Assembly: GCF_001613105.1 (NCBI RefSeq)
Contig: NZ_BDBS01000009.1
Location: 62,001 to 126,000, forward strand
Reading direction: 5' to 3'
Length of the DNA stretch: 64,000 bases
Source of the DNA: Nocardia pseudobrasiliensis NBRC 108224
Lineage (GTDB): Bacteria; Actinomycetota; Actinomycetes; Mycobacteriales; Mycobacteriaceae
This document shows positions 53,336 to 64,000 of the stretch, piece by piece. The position numbers and the translations under genes are program-made. The stretch's first letter is position 1, and each line of letters begins with the position of its first letter. The notes below the pieces were generated by a model. The model had not been told where the DNA came from, made no database searches, and saw nothing but the letters and a program-made list of their open reading frames with translations.

Positions 53336-53809
53336 ATGACGAACACAGTGAATCCGATCCCCGAGGGCTACCACTCCATCACCTGCTTCCTCGCCGTCCC
53401 CGACGCCAACCGGGCCATCGAGTTCTACACTGCGGTCTTCGGCGCGCAGGTGCTCAGCCGCAACGACCTGCCCGACGGCCAGGCCGCACACGCGGAACTG
53501 AAGATCGGTGATTCGACCATCCAGGTCGGCATGCCGGTCGCCGAACACGGCCTGCGCGCCCCCGCCGACGACTGGGTCCACACCAGCATCGTCCACTACT
53601 GTCCCGACGTCGACGCGGTCGTGAAACTGGCCCGTGAACACGACGCCCGCCGCGTCGAGGATCCGGCAACCTTCGTCACCGGCGACCGCTTCGGCGCGGT
53701 CATGGACCCCTTCGGCCACCGCTGGGTCGTCATGACCCGCGTCGAGGACGTATCCCGCGAGGAGGGCGAGCGCCGGGTCAACGAGTGGATGGCCCAGCAG
53801 CAGGCGTGA
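53336..53809 (+). CDS. VOC (glyoxalase/bleomycin resistance) family protein
   Basis: Protein of 157 residues of the PhnB/VOC type with two beta-alpha-beta-beta-beta modules (SITCFLAVPDANRAIEFYTAVFGA, GDRFGAVMDPFGHRWVVMTRVED). The second ends in the classical DPFGHxW. PhnB-like proteins have no proven role in phosphonate use. It is divergent from the AraC regulator. Confidence 0.88.
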   Translation: MTNTVNPIPEGYHSITCFLAVPDANRAIEFYTAVFGAQVLSRNDLPDGQAAHAELKIGDSTIQVGMPVAEHGLRAPADDWVHTSIVHYCPDVDAVVKLAREHDARRVEDPATFVTGDRFGAVMDPFGHRWVVMTRVEDVSREEGERRVNEWMAQQQA

Positions 53810-53814
53810 CCAGC

Positions 53815-53846
53815 CCCCTGCGCGGCCGCCGCTGGCCGCGCAGGGG
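53815..53846. terminator. Hairpin terminator between VOC gene and uvrB
   Basis: A 13-bp perfect stem (CCCCTGCGCGGCC with GGCCGCGCAGGGG, six-base loop) begins six bases after the VOC stop and lies about 100 bases beyond the uvrB stop on the other strand. It could serve both genes. No U-tract. Confidence 0.8.
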
Positions 53847-53946
53847 CCACGCCCCGGGTCGTGAACCACAGCCGGGAGACCATCGCGGGGAAGTGCGCTC
53901 CCGGCTGGAAAACCTTCCGGCGCAACCGAACGCGCCGCGATCCGAG

Positions 53947-56121
<2,175 letters not shown>

Positions 56122-56882
56122 GTGACCACCCTAGGACGACCCACCGACAACAAACAGGCACTCGCCGCGGCCCGACCGGCCAGGCCCGACGCGCCGATGC
56201 GGGATCGTGACTCATCTCACTTCCCCGGACTCGACGGACCCGCGCGGAACCTTCCGGCAAGGCGGAGCCGCGCGGCCGCTCGGCGCGGGCCGCAATCCGG
56301 AACGATCACGACCGCAACTCCGCGGCAACCATGCGCCGTCGATGGGGTGGCATTCCACCGGCACACTCCGAGCCGACCGCGGCGAACACCTGCCAGCCAC
56401 CGGCGAACAGCCCGAAACCGCTGCACGATAAGGCTTTTCACCCCGGACGGGGATTACCGCGCAGACAGCCGCACCCGCACGCGCCCGCACAACAGCCGTC
56501 AACCACCCTGGCACACAGGCGAAATCAGCTCCGAAACCACCGCGACAATTATCGGCGGCGCATATTTCGACTCCCCACGACACACCTTTCGACCGCACGA
56601 ATTCCTCCCCCGATCGCTCGCGCGCGGCAGCATGGGAGCAAGACGGAATCACCCGCCCGAACAAGGTTGCCGGTCGCGCCGAGCACAGTCGCGGCTACAG
56701 CGGACCAACCGGAAAAGATCAAACGTCCAATGTCCGAATTGTCCGGTGCCACAACGGGGCTCATCCGCGATAGCGATTCTGCGGCAGGACAATTCCGGTC
56801 TGTTCACGTTCACACGCACGGGGTTGCTGAGGTGTACTCTGACACGGTCCGAGATTCGGCAAGAATCGAGAAGGGCAATGTC
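56122..56882. other. 761-base intergenic region upstream of DUF402 gene
   Basis: The stretch between the divergent uvrB and DUF402 genes has no recognised gene. Open frames exist on both strands but read as arginine/proline-rich shadows without a family or ribosome site. It is unusually long for this compact window and should include both promoters. Functional RNA is possible but I see no defined fold. Confidence 0.5.
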
Positions 56883-57548
56883 ATGGCCGGTTTTCACATA
56901 TCACTTCTGGCAGTACCCGCGATCGCCGGACTCGTCGAACGAGCCCGGGCGTCGCGGAGCACCGCGCCCGATGGAGTAGTACCCATGTTTGCGAAGCGCA
57001 CGAACACCACCGGTTCCAACTCTCCCGTTGCGGAGGCCACGAGAACCCCACACCGGCCGCGCGTCGAATATTTCGATCTCGCAGACCTCACCAAGACCGA
57101 CGCCCGCGGCTTCGTGCGCTCCGTCGAGAGCTGCCATGCCGAACCGTTCGGTTTGTATCTGGTCTGCACCGCGGACACCCCGCCCAACCGCTACACCGAG
57201 ATCTGGCTGCTGCCCGAGCTGTCGATCCAGGTGGCGATGCACCACGTCAACGCCGGTCACGACCGCGACCCGATCTATCACATCCAGGTCGGGGACTTCG
57301 CCCGCATCGAGCCCAAGCGTTGGCGCGGCTGCTATCACTACATCGATATCGTCGCCCGCAACGGCCGCGTCCCCGAACTGCGCGGGGTCGACGAGCTGTT
57401 CGCCGCGCACGCCGCCGGTCATATCGACGCCGCAACCGCTCAGCAAGCCTTCGAGCGCGCGACCGCGGTCGTCGACGGGATCGCCTCACACGACCACAAC
57501 TTCGAACGCTGGCTGACCACCAAGGGAATCACACTCAGCTGGCTGTGA
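56883..57548 (+). CDS. DUF402 family protein, first of a tandem pair
   Basis: Protein of 221 residues: an alanine-rich 55-residue N-terminal part followed by a DUF402 beta-barrel (VEYFDLADLTKTDARGF, IDIVARNGRVPELRGVDEL). DUF402 proteins include nucleoside diphosphate phosphatases. ATG 56883 follows GAGAAGGG nine bases upstream; ATG 56985 would keep the conserved domain. It is the position of Rv1632c between uvrB and coaE in M. tuberculosis, though on the other side the gene is single there. Confidence 0.75.
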   Translation: MAGFHISLLAVPAIAGLVERARASRSTAPDGVVPMFAKRTNTTGSNSPVAEATRTPHRPRVEYFDLADLTKTDARGFVRSVESCHAEPFGLYLVCTADTPPNRYTEIWLLPELSIQVAMHHVNAGHDRDPIYHIQVGDFARIEPKRWRGCYHYIDIVARNGRVPELRGVDELFAAHAAGHIDAATAQQAFERATAVVDGIASHDHNFERWLTTKGITLSWL

Positions 57549-57701
57549 GCAGGCCGCATCCCGGCACATCGGATGGCCGCCGCATCGCGATGGCGCATAA
57601 TCTCCCCAGGCGACGACTGATCTCGTACGCCCGCGGAAGACAAACCTGTGACCAGGCCATGCGGCGGAACCCGAGTGGCCTGCACACGAGAGGCGGCGTG
57701 G

Positions 57702-58241
57702 ATGACGCAGGCAGAAACGGGTTCGACCCGGACGGTGGATCTGCATCGACCCAAGGTCGAGCATTTCAACCTCTCCGATCGGACGAATGTCGACCCGAAG
57801 GGTTTCGTCCGCCCCGTCGATCGCTATCACGTCGAGCCGTGGGGCCTGTACATGGGCCGTCCCGCCGACCACCTCGAATTCCACTACCTCGAATCGTGGT
57901 TACTTCCGGCGCTGGGCATCCGCGCGACGAAGTTCCACCACAACCCCGGTCATGAGCGCCGCGAGGACTACTACGTCGATATCGGCGACTTCGGCGAGGT
58001 CGAACCCGGCCGGTGGCGTTCGCTCGATCTGTACCTCGACATCATCGTGCGCAACGGCGAGGATGCCGAACTGCTCGACATCGATGAGCTGCTCGCCGCG
58101 CACGCCGCCGGCTATCTCGAACTCGCCGAGGCCGAGCGGGCGGTGGCCATCTCGACCGCCACGATCGACGGAATCGCCTCGCACGGCCACAATTTCGACC
58201 GCTGGCTGGCCGCGCTCGGCATCGAACTCACTTGGCGTTGA
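57702..58241 (+). CDS. DUF402 family protein, second of a tandem pair
   Basis: Protein of 179 residues clearly paralogous to the preceding one: VEHFNLSDRTNVDPKGFVR, YYVDIGDFGEVEPGRWRS, YLDIIVRNGEDAELLDIDEL and a shared GIASHGHNFDRWL ending. GAGAGGCGG lies just upstream of the ATG. It overlaps the end of coaE by 14 bases. The pair probably arose by duplication. Confidence 0.85.
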   Translation: MTQAETGSTRTVDLHRPKVEHFNLSDRTNVDPKGFVRPVDRYHVEPWGLYMGRPADHLEFHYLESWLLPALGIRATKFHHNPGHERREDYYVDIGDFGEVEPGRWRSLDLYLDIIVRNGEDAELLDIDELLAAHAAGYLELAEAERAVAISTATIDGIASHGHNFDRWLAALGIELTWR

Positions 58242-59421
58242 GACGCTCCCACTCCCGCACGCGCGGATAGATCTCGTCGAACCACGGCGTCTTGACATCG
58301 AGGTAGGCCTGTATGGCCCGCTCACCGGACAGGCCCGCCGCGGCGGCCTCCGCCTTCTGCTTCACCGCCAGATACTCCTCGCGCGCGGCCGGTTCGGCGC
58401 GCAGCCAATCGCGAAACGACAGCGCGAACCGCTGATTGGGCCAACCGTCCACCCGCACATGGACATTCGCCCGACGGCCCGCGTCGGCGCTGACATGGAT
58501 CCGCTTACCCCACCGCGCGGGATCGGTTCCGGGCTTGGGATCGTCGTGGTCGTATTCGGCGATGCGCGGGAATCCGGCCTGCTCCAAAGGTTCTCGCAGC
58601 GCGTCGGCGACATCCAGATCGGCCACGGTGATCTGGATATCGATGACGTCCTTGGCGGGCAAGCCGGGCACCGCGGTCGAGCCGATGTGGTCGATGCGCA
58701 CTGCCGACCCACCGCAGGCCACGGCCAGGCGGGCGATCAGCCGCTGCGCCGCCGGGGCCCAGTCCGGATCCGCGGGGACCAGCCGCACCGCGCCGCGTTC
58801 GGGCCGGGTTCGGGTGCGCAGATTGTGCTCGAACGGCACCAGCCGATCGTCCCAGAGCGCGCGCACCCGAGGTTCCAGCGCCTCGGCGTCGGCATTGTTG
58901 TCCAGCAGCACATCCGCGGCCGCGCGGCGCTGCTCGTCGGTGGCCTGGGCCTTGATTCGGGCCAGGGCGTCGGCGTGTGCGACACCGCGGAATTCCTCGA
59001 GGCGACGCACCCGGGTCTCGACCTCCGCGGTGACCACGACGACCAGATTCATGAACGCGCCCAGGCCGTTTTCGACCAGTAGTGGAATATCCTGCACCAC
59101 AATCGAATCGGCCGGCGCCGCGGCGATCAACTCGGCGGTGCGCTTACCCACCAGCGGATGGGTGATGGAATTCAACGTCTTGCGCGACTCGTCGTCGGCA
59201 AATGCCTTGGCGGCCAACGCGGCCCGATCCAGTCCGCCGTCCGCGGCGAGTATTTCCGCGCCGAAGGCCTCGACCAGAGCCGCCAATCCCTCGGTGCCGG
59301 GCGCGACCACCTCGCGCGCGATGACATCGCTGTCGACGAGTACCGCGCCCCGCTCCACCAGCAGACGAGCCACCGTCGACTTACCCGCGCCCATTCCTCC
59401 GGTGAGACCGATTCGCAACAT
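58228..59421 (-). CDS. coaE: Dephospho-CoA kinase fused to a GrpB/UPF0157 domain
   Basis: Bifunctional-looking protein of 397 residues. Residues 1-200 are dephospho-CoA kinase (P-loop LTGGMGAGKST, Asp in DSDVIAREVV, IPLLVENG), the last step of CoA synthesis. Residues 215-397 are a GrpB domain (DHIGSTAVPGLPAKDVIDIQI). This fusion is usual in mycobacteria and relatives; the extra domain is reported to affect folding or activity. ATG 59421. Its end overlaps the DUF402 gene. Confidence 0.95.
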   Translation of the reverse strand: MLRIGLTGGMGAGKSTVARLLVERGAVLVDSDVIAREVVAPGTEGLAALVEAFGAEILAADGGLDRAALAAKAFADDESRKTLNSITHPLVGKRTAELIAAAPADSIVVQDIPLLVENGLGAFMNLVVVVTAEVETRVRRLEEFRGVAHADALARIKAQATDEQRRAAADVLLDNNADAEALEPRVRALWDDRLVPFEHNLRTRTRPERGAVRLVPADPDWAPAAQRLIARLAVACGGSAVRIDHIGSTAVPGLPAKDVIDIQITVADLDVADALREPLEQAGFPRIAEYDHDDPKPGTDPARWGKRIHVSADAGRRANVHVRVDGWPNQRFALSFRDWLRAEPAAREEYLAVKQKAEAAAAGLSGERAIQAYLDVKTPWFDEIYPRVREWERLNAK

Positions 59422-59712
59422 TCGACCAGTGTCCCATCCCGAATCCGGCCACGCTCGGCGCACCCCGCGCACGGCCAATCGGGCTGGTTACCCACGGCGG
59501 CAATGACTCTCACCCGATTCCCAGCAAATTACCCATTCCGTGACTGGCGCGATATCAATTCGAAACTTTTTCGCCCGTATCCGGACCGTAGGTACACAAC
59601 TTTCCGACACGCCGGGGTCGAAGTTTCGCAAAATACGGCGCTTCACACTTTTGTTCCGCTAATGTTTCGCCGCAGGCGATCCAGGCCGTCTCGAGCTAGC
59701 AAAGGAACACCA
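59422..59712. other. AT-richer gap upstream of a small gene
   Basis: About 290 bases between divergent coaE and a small plus-strand frame. The part 59520-59690 is clearly richer in A+T than its surroundings and probably holds promoters. No gene recognised. Confidence 0.4.
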
Positions 59713-59922
59713 TTGGGCACCAAAAACATCCAGACGGGTCGCCACCGACTGGGTATGCCGGGCACGGTGCACTGCGTCCACCTCCCCGCCGTCGCCACCG
59801 CCTTGGCCGAATACCGTCGCCCCTGGCTCACCGCCCTGCTCAGCCCCGCCAGGCACAGTTTCGCCTCCATGCGCCGGCGCACGCTGCTCTCCTCTCGCTG
59901 GGTTCCCGCGACCGCCAGCTGA
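59713..59922 (+). CDS. Possible small basic protein
   Basis: Frame of 69 codons from TTG 59713, with AAAGGA six bases upstream. The product is basic and His/Arg-rich (TGRHRLGMPG, SFASMRRRTLLSSRW). No family recognised. Ribosome site and AT-rich upstream region support a real gene, but the codon choice is not decisive. Confidence 0.4.
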   Translation: MGTKNIQTGRHRLGMPGTVHCVHLPAVATALAEYRRPWLTALLSPARHSFASMRRRTLLSSRWVPATAS

Positions 59923-59974
59923 TTTCCGGCCGAATCTCTCCCCATGCGACGCCGTCTCGTCCGACACTGACCTG

Positions 59975-61717
59975 GTGGCCGAAGACGCACGCGCGACAGG
60001 CGGACTCAGCAGGCGACGAATTCTGACCGCGGCCGCGGCCGGTATGGCGGCGTTGACTTTCGACGCGACCGCCGCGGCCGCACCGGCCGGCCGGCGAGTG
60101 GCCGTCTTCGGCGGCGGCGTGGCCGGATTGACGGCGGCGCACGAGCTGATCGAACGCGGTTACGACGTCACAGTCTACGAACCGGTCGCCTTGGGCGGTC
60201 GAGCGCGCAGCATTCCCGTGCCGGGCACGGGCCGCGACGGTCGCGCCGATCTGCCCGGCGAGCACGGCTTCCGTTTCTTCCCCGGCTGCTATCAGCACGT
60301 GCCCGACACGATGGCTCGAATCCCGTTCTCCGGCAATGCCGACGGCGTCGCGGGCAATCTGACGCAGGTCGGTGTGACCACCCTCGCCTTCCCGGACCGC
60401 CCGCCCGTCACGGTCCCGGCCGCGCCGGGCGGAATCGCCGACCTCACCCCCGAGGGGATCCGACGTTCGATCACGACGACGCTGTCGTTCCTGCCCGGCC
60501 TGCCGCCGCAGGAGCTCTCCTATTTCGCCGACCGGATGCTGATGTGGTATTCGATGTGCGACGAGCGGCGCTTCGGACAGTGGGAGTACCGTTCCTGGCC
60601 GGATGTTATCGGCGCACAGGGCAAGTCCGCGATCTATCAGGACTATCTGGCGCGTGCGCCGTTGCAGCTGGTGGCGGCCGCGCGGCCGGAGCTCACCTCG
60701 GGGCGGGCGTGGATGACCGCATGCCAGATCCTGCTGCTGGCCGGGACGGGCCTGGCCCCCGACTACCGCGGCGGACTCGATCGCGTACTCGACGGCCCGA
60801 CCAGCGCGGCGTGGATCGATCCGTGGGTGGCGTATCTGCGGTCGCGGGGCGTGCGCTTCGTCCTGGGCGCGGCGCTGGATCGCCTGGTGCTCGACGGCGC
60901 GCGGATATCGGGCGCGGATCTGGGCGCGAGTTCGGTCGCCGCCGATTGGTTCGTATGCGCGATGCCCGCGAATCGGCTGGCCCGGTTGCTCGGCGATGAC
61001 ATTCTCGCGGTGGATCCACAGCTGGCCGGGGTGCGGGATCTGGTGCTGGAGTGGATGATCGGCGTGCAGTTCTATCTGCGCCGCCCGAGCGCGCTGCCGC
61101 ACGGGCATATCGCCGCGATGGGCACACCCTGGGCCCTCACCGCGATACCGCAGGCCCCGATCTGGCGCGGCGACTTCGCGGCGGCCTACGGCGACGGCTC
61201 GGTGGCCGATTGTCTGTCGGTGGACGTGTCGGTATGGGACGCGCCCGGAATCCTGTTCGGCAAGCCCGCCCGGGACTGCACGAAAGCCGAAGTCGCCCAG
61301 GAGGTCTGGGCGCAGCTGACGCAATGGCTCGACAACGGCACCGACTGGCTGCGCGATGCGGACGTGCATTCGTGGTTCATCAATCCCGGCGTACGGTTCG
61401 AGCCCGGCGGCGTGGTCAACGACGCGCCCCAATTCGTGAACACGATCGGGGCGTGGTTTCGCAAGCCGCAGGCGCGGTGCGCGGTCGAGAACCTCTTCTT
61501 CTGCGGCGAACACGTCCGCACGACCTTCGACCTGGCGTCGATGGAGGCGGCGAACGAGGCGGGCCGCCGCGCGGCCAATGCGGTACTCGACGCCGCGAAC
61601 GACGACGCCCCGCGCGCACGGCTGTTCGGGGCGTTCGAACCACCGATCTTCGAACCGCTCAGGCGCGTCGACGCCGACCGCTACCGCGCGGGTCTACCCC
61701 ACCTGCTCGACACGTGA
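59975..61717 (+). CDS. Tat-exported FAD-dependent amine oxidase-like oxidoreductase
   Basis: Flavoprotein of 580 residues starting at GTG. A twin-arginine signal (SRRRILTAAAAGMAALTF) precedes the FAD loop VAVFGGGVAGLTAAHE and GGRARSI. The C-terminal FAD motif is LFFCGEHVRTTFDLASMEAANEAG. It resembles the hydroxysqualene dehydroxylase/phytoene desaturase-like group. It is convergent with the phospholipase C gene, 6 bases away. Confidence 0.85.
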   Translation: MAEDARATGGLSRRRILTAAAAGMAALTFDATAAAAPAGRRVAVFGGGVAGLTAAHELIERGYDVTVYEPVALGGRARSIPVPGTGRDGRADLPGEHGFRFFPGCYQHVPDTMARIPFSGNADGVAGNLTQVGVTTLAFPDRPPVTVPAAPGGIADLTPEGIRRSITTTLSFLPGLPPQELSYFADRMLMWYSMCDERRFGQWEYRSWPDVIGAQGKSAIYQDYLARAPLQLVAAARPELTSGRAWMTACQILLLAGTGLAPDYRGGLDRVLDGPTSAAWIDPWVAYLRSRGVRFVLGAALDRLVLDGARISGADLGASSVAADWFVCAMPANRLARLLGDDILAVDPQLAGVRDLVLEWMIGVQFYLRRPSALPHGHIAAMGTPWALTAIPQAPIWRGDFAAAYGDGSVADCLSVDVSVWDAPGILFGKPARDCTKAEVAQEVWAQLTQWLDNGTDWLRDADVHSWFINPGVRFEPGGVVNDAPQFVNTIGAWFRKPQARCAVENLFFCGEHVRTTFDLASMEAANEAGRRAANAVLDAANDDAPRARLFGAFEPPIFEPLRRVDADRYRAGLPHLLDT

Positions 61718-61723
61718 AGCGTC

Positions 61724-63253
61724 TCAGACGATTCCGCTCGGCCGACGACGGCTGCCCGGTTCCTGGGACGGCATATTGTTCGGCGGCACCGGATACGGGA
61801 CACCCTTGTCGGCCGTGCCGAGGGCGATATTCGGGCCGCACTGGGCCAGGGCGGCGGCGGTGCGGGAATTCGGATCGGTCACCCGGGGCCGCGCCACGTT
61901 CGGGGCCGAGGCGAAATCGAAGGCCGAGGTCATATCCCCGGTGACGCCGCGCCGCCAGGCGGTCAGATTGGGCACGTCGACGCCGAAACGGCGTTCCAGC
62001 AAACGTAATTGGGAGGTGTGGTCGAAGGTCTCCGAGGCCACCAGCCCGCCGCGCGAATACGGCGAGATGACGAAGCACGGGACCCGGTAGCCCAGACCGA
62101 TCGGCCCGGCGATGCCATTGGCCTTGGATACGCGGTTCAGGTCGACGGTCAGGAATTCGCCCGGGGTGCCTGGCGGCGGGGTGGGCGGGGTGACGTGATC
62201 GAAGAAGCCGCCGTTCTCGTCGTAGCTGACGATCAGCGCGGTCTTCTCCCACACCTTCGGATTCGAAGTGAGAATGTCGAGTACCTGCATGATGCCGACC
62301 GCGCCGAGGGCGGGCGGGAGCGCGGGATGTTCGCAGTTGAACAACGGCGGGATCACCCACGACACCGACGGCAGGCTGTCGGCGGCCACATCGGCGGCGA
62401 AATCGCTCGGATACACCGGGGCCTTACCACGGCGGGCCAGCTCCGAGGCCGGGTCGGCGGCCTGTTTGAAACAGCCGAGCATGCCGTCGAGGATCACCGA
62501 GGAGATCGGGCCGACGTCGCGGTTGTTGTAGATCTTCCAGCTGACTCCGGCATCGGAGAGGTTCTCCGGCATGGTGCGCCAGCTGTAGACGTTCTGCGGG
62601 ATCAGCGTCGGGGTCTCGACCAGGGGGCCGCCGGCGTTCCCGTCCGGATCGATGGTTCCCGAGACCCAGTACAGCCGGTTCGGGTCGGTCGGACCGAGAA
62701 CCGAACAGTGGTAGTGGTCGCAGATGGTGAAGGCGTCGGCCAGATCGTGGTGGACGGGGATGTCCTCGCGGGTGTAGTAACCCATTGCGGCGGGGCCGTT
62801 TCCGGCGCCCACGCTCGCGATGGACATCGGCATCCAGCGGTCGTTGCGGCCGCCGTTCCACGATTCGTGCATACCGGCCCAGGTGTGGTCCGGATCGTTG
62901 ATGCACTCGCCGTCGAGGGTCGCGCCCTTGGTGGTGTCGAGGCGGAACGGTTCGATGTAGCCGTCCGGCGTCGGCCCGACCCCGGGTGCGTACCCGTACT
63001 GCCGCCACGCCGGGGAGGGATCGTCGAATCCCCGCACGCCCGACAGGGTTCCGAAGTAGTGGTCGAAGGACCGGTTCTCCTGCATCAGCAGCACGAAATG
63101 CTCGATATCCCCGAGCCCGCCCATCCCGGCCGGATCGGCCGCGTGCGCCCGCTCGATAATCGGATTCGCCCACGACGCCAGCGTCGCCGCGCCACCGGCG
63201 GCCATGGCCTTGGCCAGGAAATCACGCCGATTGATGCCGTCGAACAGCCCCAT
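61724..63253 (-). CDS. plcC: Tat-exported phospholipase C (PlcABCD type)
   Basis: Phosphatidylcholine-cleaving phospholipase C of 509 residues, similar in size to mycobacterial PlcA-D. The Tat signal is [19 protein letters not shown], followed by the phosphoesterase core ([49 protein letters not shown]). Such secreted enzymes are virulence or phosphate-scavenging factors. The paralogue letter is uncertain. Confidence 0.88.
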   Translation of the reverse strand: MGLFDGINRRDFLAKAMAAGGAATLASWANPIIERAHAADPAGMGGLGDIEHFVLLMQENRSFDHYFGTLSGVRGFDDPSPAWRQYGYAPGVGPTPDGYIEPFRLDTTKGATLDGECINDPDHTWAGMHESWNGGRNDRWMPMSIASVGAGNGPAAMGYYTREDIPVHHDLADAFTICDHYHCSVLGPTDPNRLYWVSGTIDPDGNAGGPLVETPTLIPQNVYSWRTMPENLSDAGVSWKIYNNRDVGPISSVILDGMLGCFKQAADPASELARRGKAPVYPSDFAADVAADSLPSVSWVIPPLFNCEHPALPPALGAVGIMQVLDILTSNPKVWEKTALIVSYDENGGFFDHVTPPTPPPGTPGEFLTVDLNRVSKANGIAGPIGLGYRVPCFVISPYSRGGLVASETFDHTSQLRLLERRFGVDVPNLTAWRRGVTGDMTSAFDFASAPNVARPRVTDPNSRTAAALAQCGPNIALGTADKGVPYPVPPNNMPSQEPGSRRRPSGIV

Positions 63254-63357
63254 GAAGCCGAACCTTCCGCAGGTTTGTGAAACATCCCAGTTTCGAGACC
63301 GCCGCTGAGGCTACCCGACATGATCTTCGGCGACCAACCGGGAGTTCTCGCGAACGG

Positions 63358-63389
63358 GGAAGGCCCCGGTCCGAGGACCGGGGCCTTCC
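63358..63389 (-). terminator. rpsA terminator hairpin
   Basis: GGAAGGCCCCGGTCC (63358-63372) and its reverse complement (63375-63389) form a strong stem, with practical loop CGAG. It lies 19 bases beyond the rpsA stop and upstream of the phospholipase ATG. No U-tract. Confidence 0.88.
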
Positions 63390-63407
63390 GTTGTCTTGCG
63401 GCGCGAA

Positions 63408-64000
63408 TTACGCGTTGCCGGACAGCTTCTCGCGCAGGGCGGCGAGCTGCGCGTCGCTGGCGAGCGAACCGCCGGCCGACTCCGACTGCGAGGTCGAGGC
63501 ACGCTCGCCGCTCTCCGAGGAGTAGTTGGACGGTGCGCCGTTCGCGGCTTCCGCGGCGGCGTCGGCGGCCATCTTCTCCATCTGGGCGGTGTGCATCTTG
63601 TGGCGACGCTCCGCCTCGGCGTAGCGGCCTTCCCACTCTTCCCGCTGCTTCTCGAAACCGTCGAGCCACTCGTTGGTGTCGGGGTCGAAGCCCTCGGGGA
63701 AGATGTAGTTGCCCTGGTCGTCGTAGCTGTCGGCCATGCCGTACTTCGACGGGTCGAATTCGGCGTGGTAGTCCTCGTTGGCCTGCTTCAGCGACAGCGA
63801 GATCCGGCGACGCTCCAGGTCGATGTCGATGACCTTGACCATCGCGTCGTCGCCGACCTGCACGACCTGATCCGGCACCTCGACGTGGCGCTCGGCCAGC
63901 TCGGAGATGTGCACCAGACCCTCGATGCCCTCCTCGACGCGCACGAACGCACCGAACGGAACCAGCTTGGTGACCTTGCCGGGCACGATCTGGCCGATGG
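63408..64000 (-). CDS. rpsA: 30S ribosomal protein S1, C-terminal part (runs off the right edge)
   Basis: The visible 197 codons hold the last S1/OB repeat (GKVTKLVPFGAFVRVEEGIEGLVHISELA, GDDAMVKVIDIDLERRRISLSLKQ) and the actinobacterial tail (FDPDTNEWLDGFEKQREEWE, then an Ala/Ser-rich end). S1 brings mRNA to the 30S subunit. The N-terminal repeats lie beyond base 64000. Adjacent coaE (after accessory genes) matches the mycobacterial rpsA-coaE order. Confidence 0.96.
   Translation of the reverse strand, partial: IGQIVPGKVTKLVPFGAFVRVEEGIEGLVHISELAERHVEVPDQVVQVGDDAMVKVIDIDLERRRISLSLKQANEDYHAEFDPSKYGMADSYDDQGNYIFPEGFDPDTNEWLDGFEKQREEWEGRYAEAERRHKMHTAQMEKMAADAAAEAANGAPSNYSSESGERASTSQSESAGGSLASDAQLAALREKLSGNA

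Overview
The window is GC-rich, uses many GTG and TTG starts, and its genes are packed with 1-4 base stop/start overlaps. It looks like a mycolic-acid actinomycete, most probably Nocardia; the genus is an inference. The right two thirds hold a housekeeping backbone that, from memory, matches the Mycobacterium tuberculosis block Rv1630-Rv1644 in reverse: rpsA (right edge), coaE, DUF402 proteins, uvrB, a universal stress protein, uvrA, then infC-rpmI-rplT-tsnR near 25-27.6 kb. Accessory genes are interspersed: a Tat-exported phospholipase C, a FAD amine-oxidase-like protein, a HelD-type RNA polymerase recycling factor, a diguanylate cyclase, a divergent citrate synthase pair, a MurJ-type flippase, secreted proteins and small oxidoreductases or methyltransferases.

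The left third (about 2.4-21.6 kb) is a phosphonate natural-product gene cluster of 18 genes. A central plus-strand operon (7080-14880) encodes an iron-type alcohol dehydrogenase (PhpC type), hydroxyethylphosphonate dioxygenase (PhpD/HEPD type), a D-2-hydroxyacid-type dehydrogenase (PhpE type), phosphoenolpyruvate phosphomutase, phosphonopyruvate decarboxylase, an aldehyde dehydrogenase (PhpJ-like) and a short-chain dehydrogenase. This predicts PEP to phosphonopyruvate, phosphonoacetaldehyde, 2-hydroxyethylphosphonate, hydroxymethylphosphonate, then phosphonoformaldehyde and/or phosphonoformate, the early route of phosphinothricin tripeptide. No phosphonoformate cytidylyltransferase, carboxy-PEP synthase or P-methyltransferase is seen, so the late steps must differ.

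Two minus-strand operons flank the core. The right one (21592 down to 14862) encodes a complete pantothenate-synthetase (PanC) homologue, a serine beta-lactamase-fold hydrolase, an ABC-2 exporter, a taurine/omega-type aminotransferase, a stand-alone adenylating ligase and a discrete carrier protein. The left one (6967 down to 2431) encodes a SAM methyltransferase, an M20 peptidase, a stand-alone NRPS condensation enzyme and a thioester-reductase-like SDR. The most interesting inference is that the aminotransferase makes an aminoalkylphosphonate which the PanC homologue joins to pantoate or a similar acid, giving a phosphonate analogue of pantothenate. The alternative is that this PanC is a resistant target copy.

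Regulatory signals include a 16-bp perfect palindrome beside a near-leaderless promoter (817-867), two tandem TetR-type operators (22442-22475), an infC gene starting at ATC behind a leader of about 310 nt, an inverted/direct repeat element between the citrate synthase genes, and three strong hairpin terminators. I saw no tRNA, rRNA, CRISPR array, insertion sequence or prophage gene. All functional calls are by reading; no database search was run.
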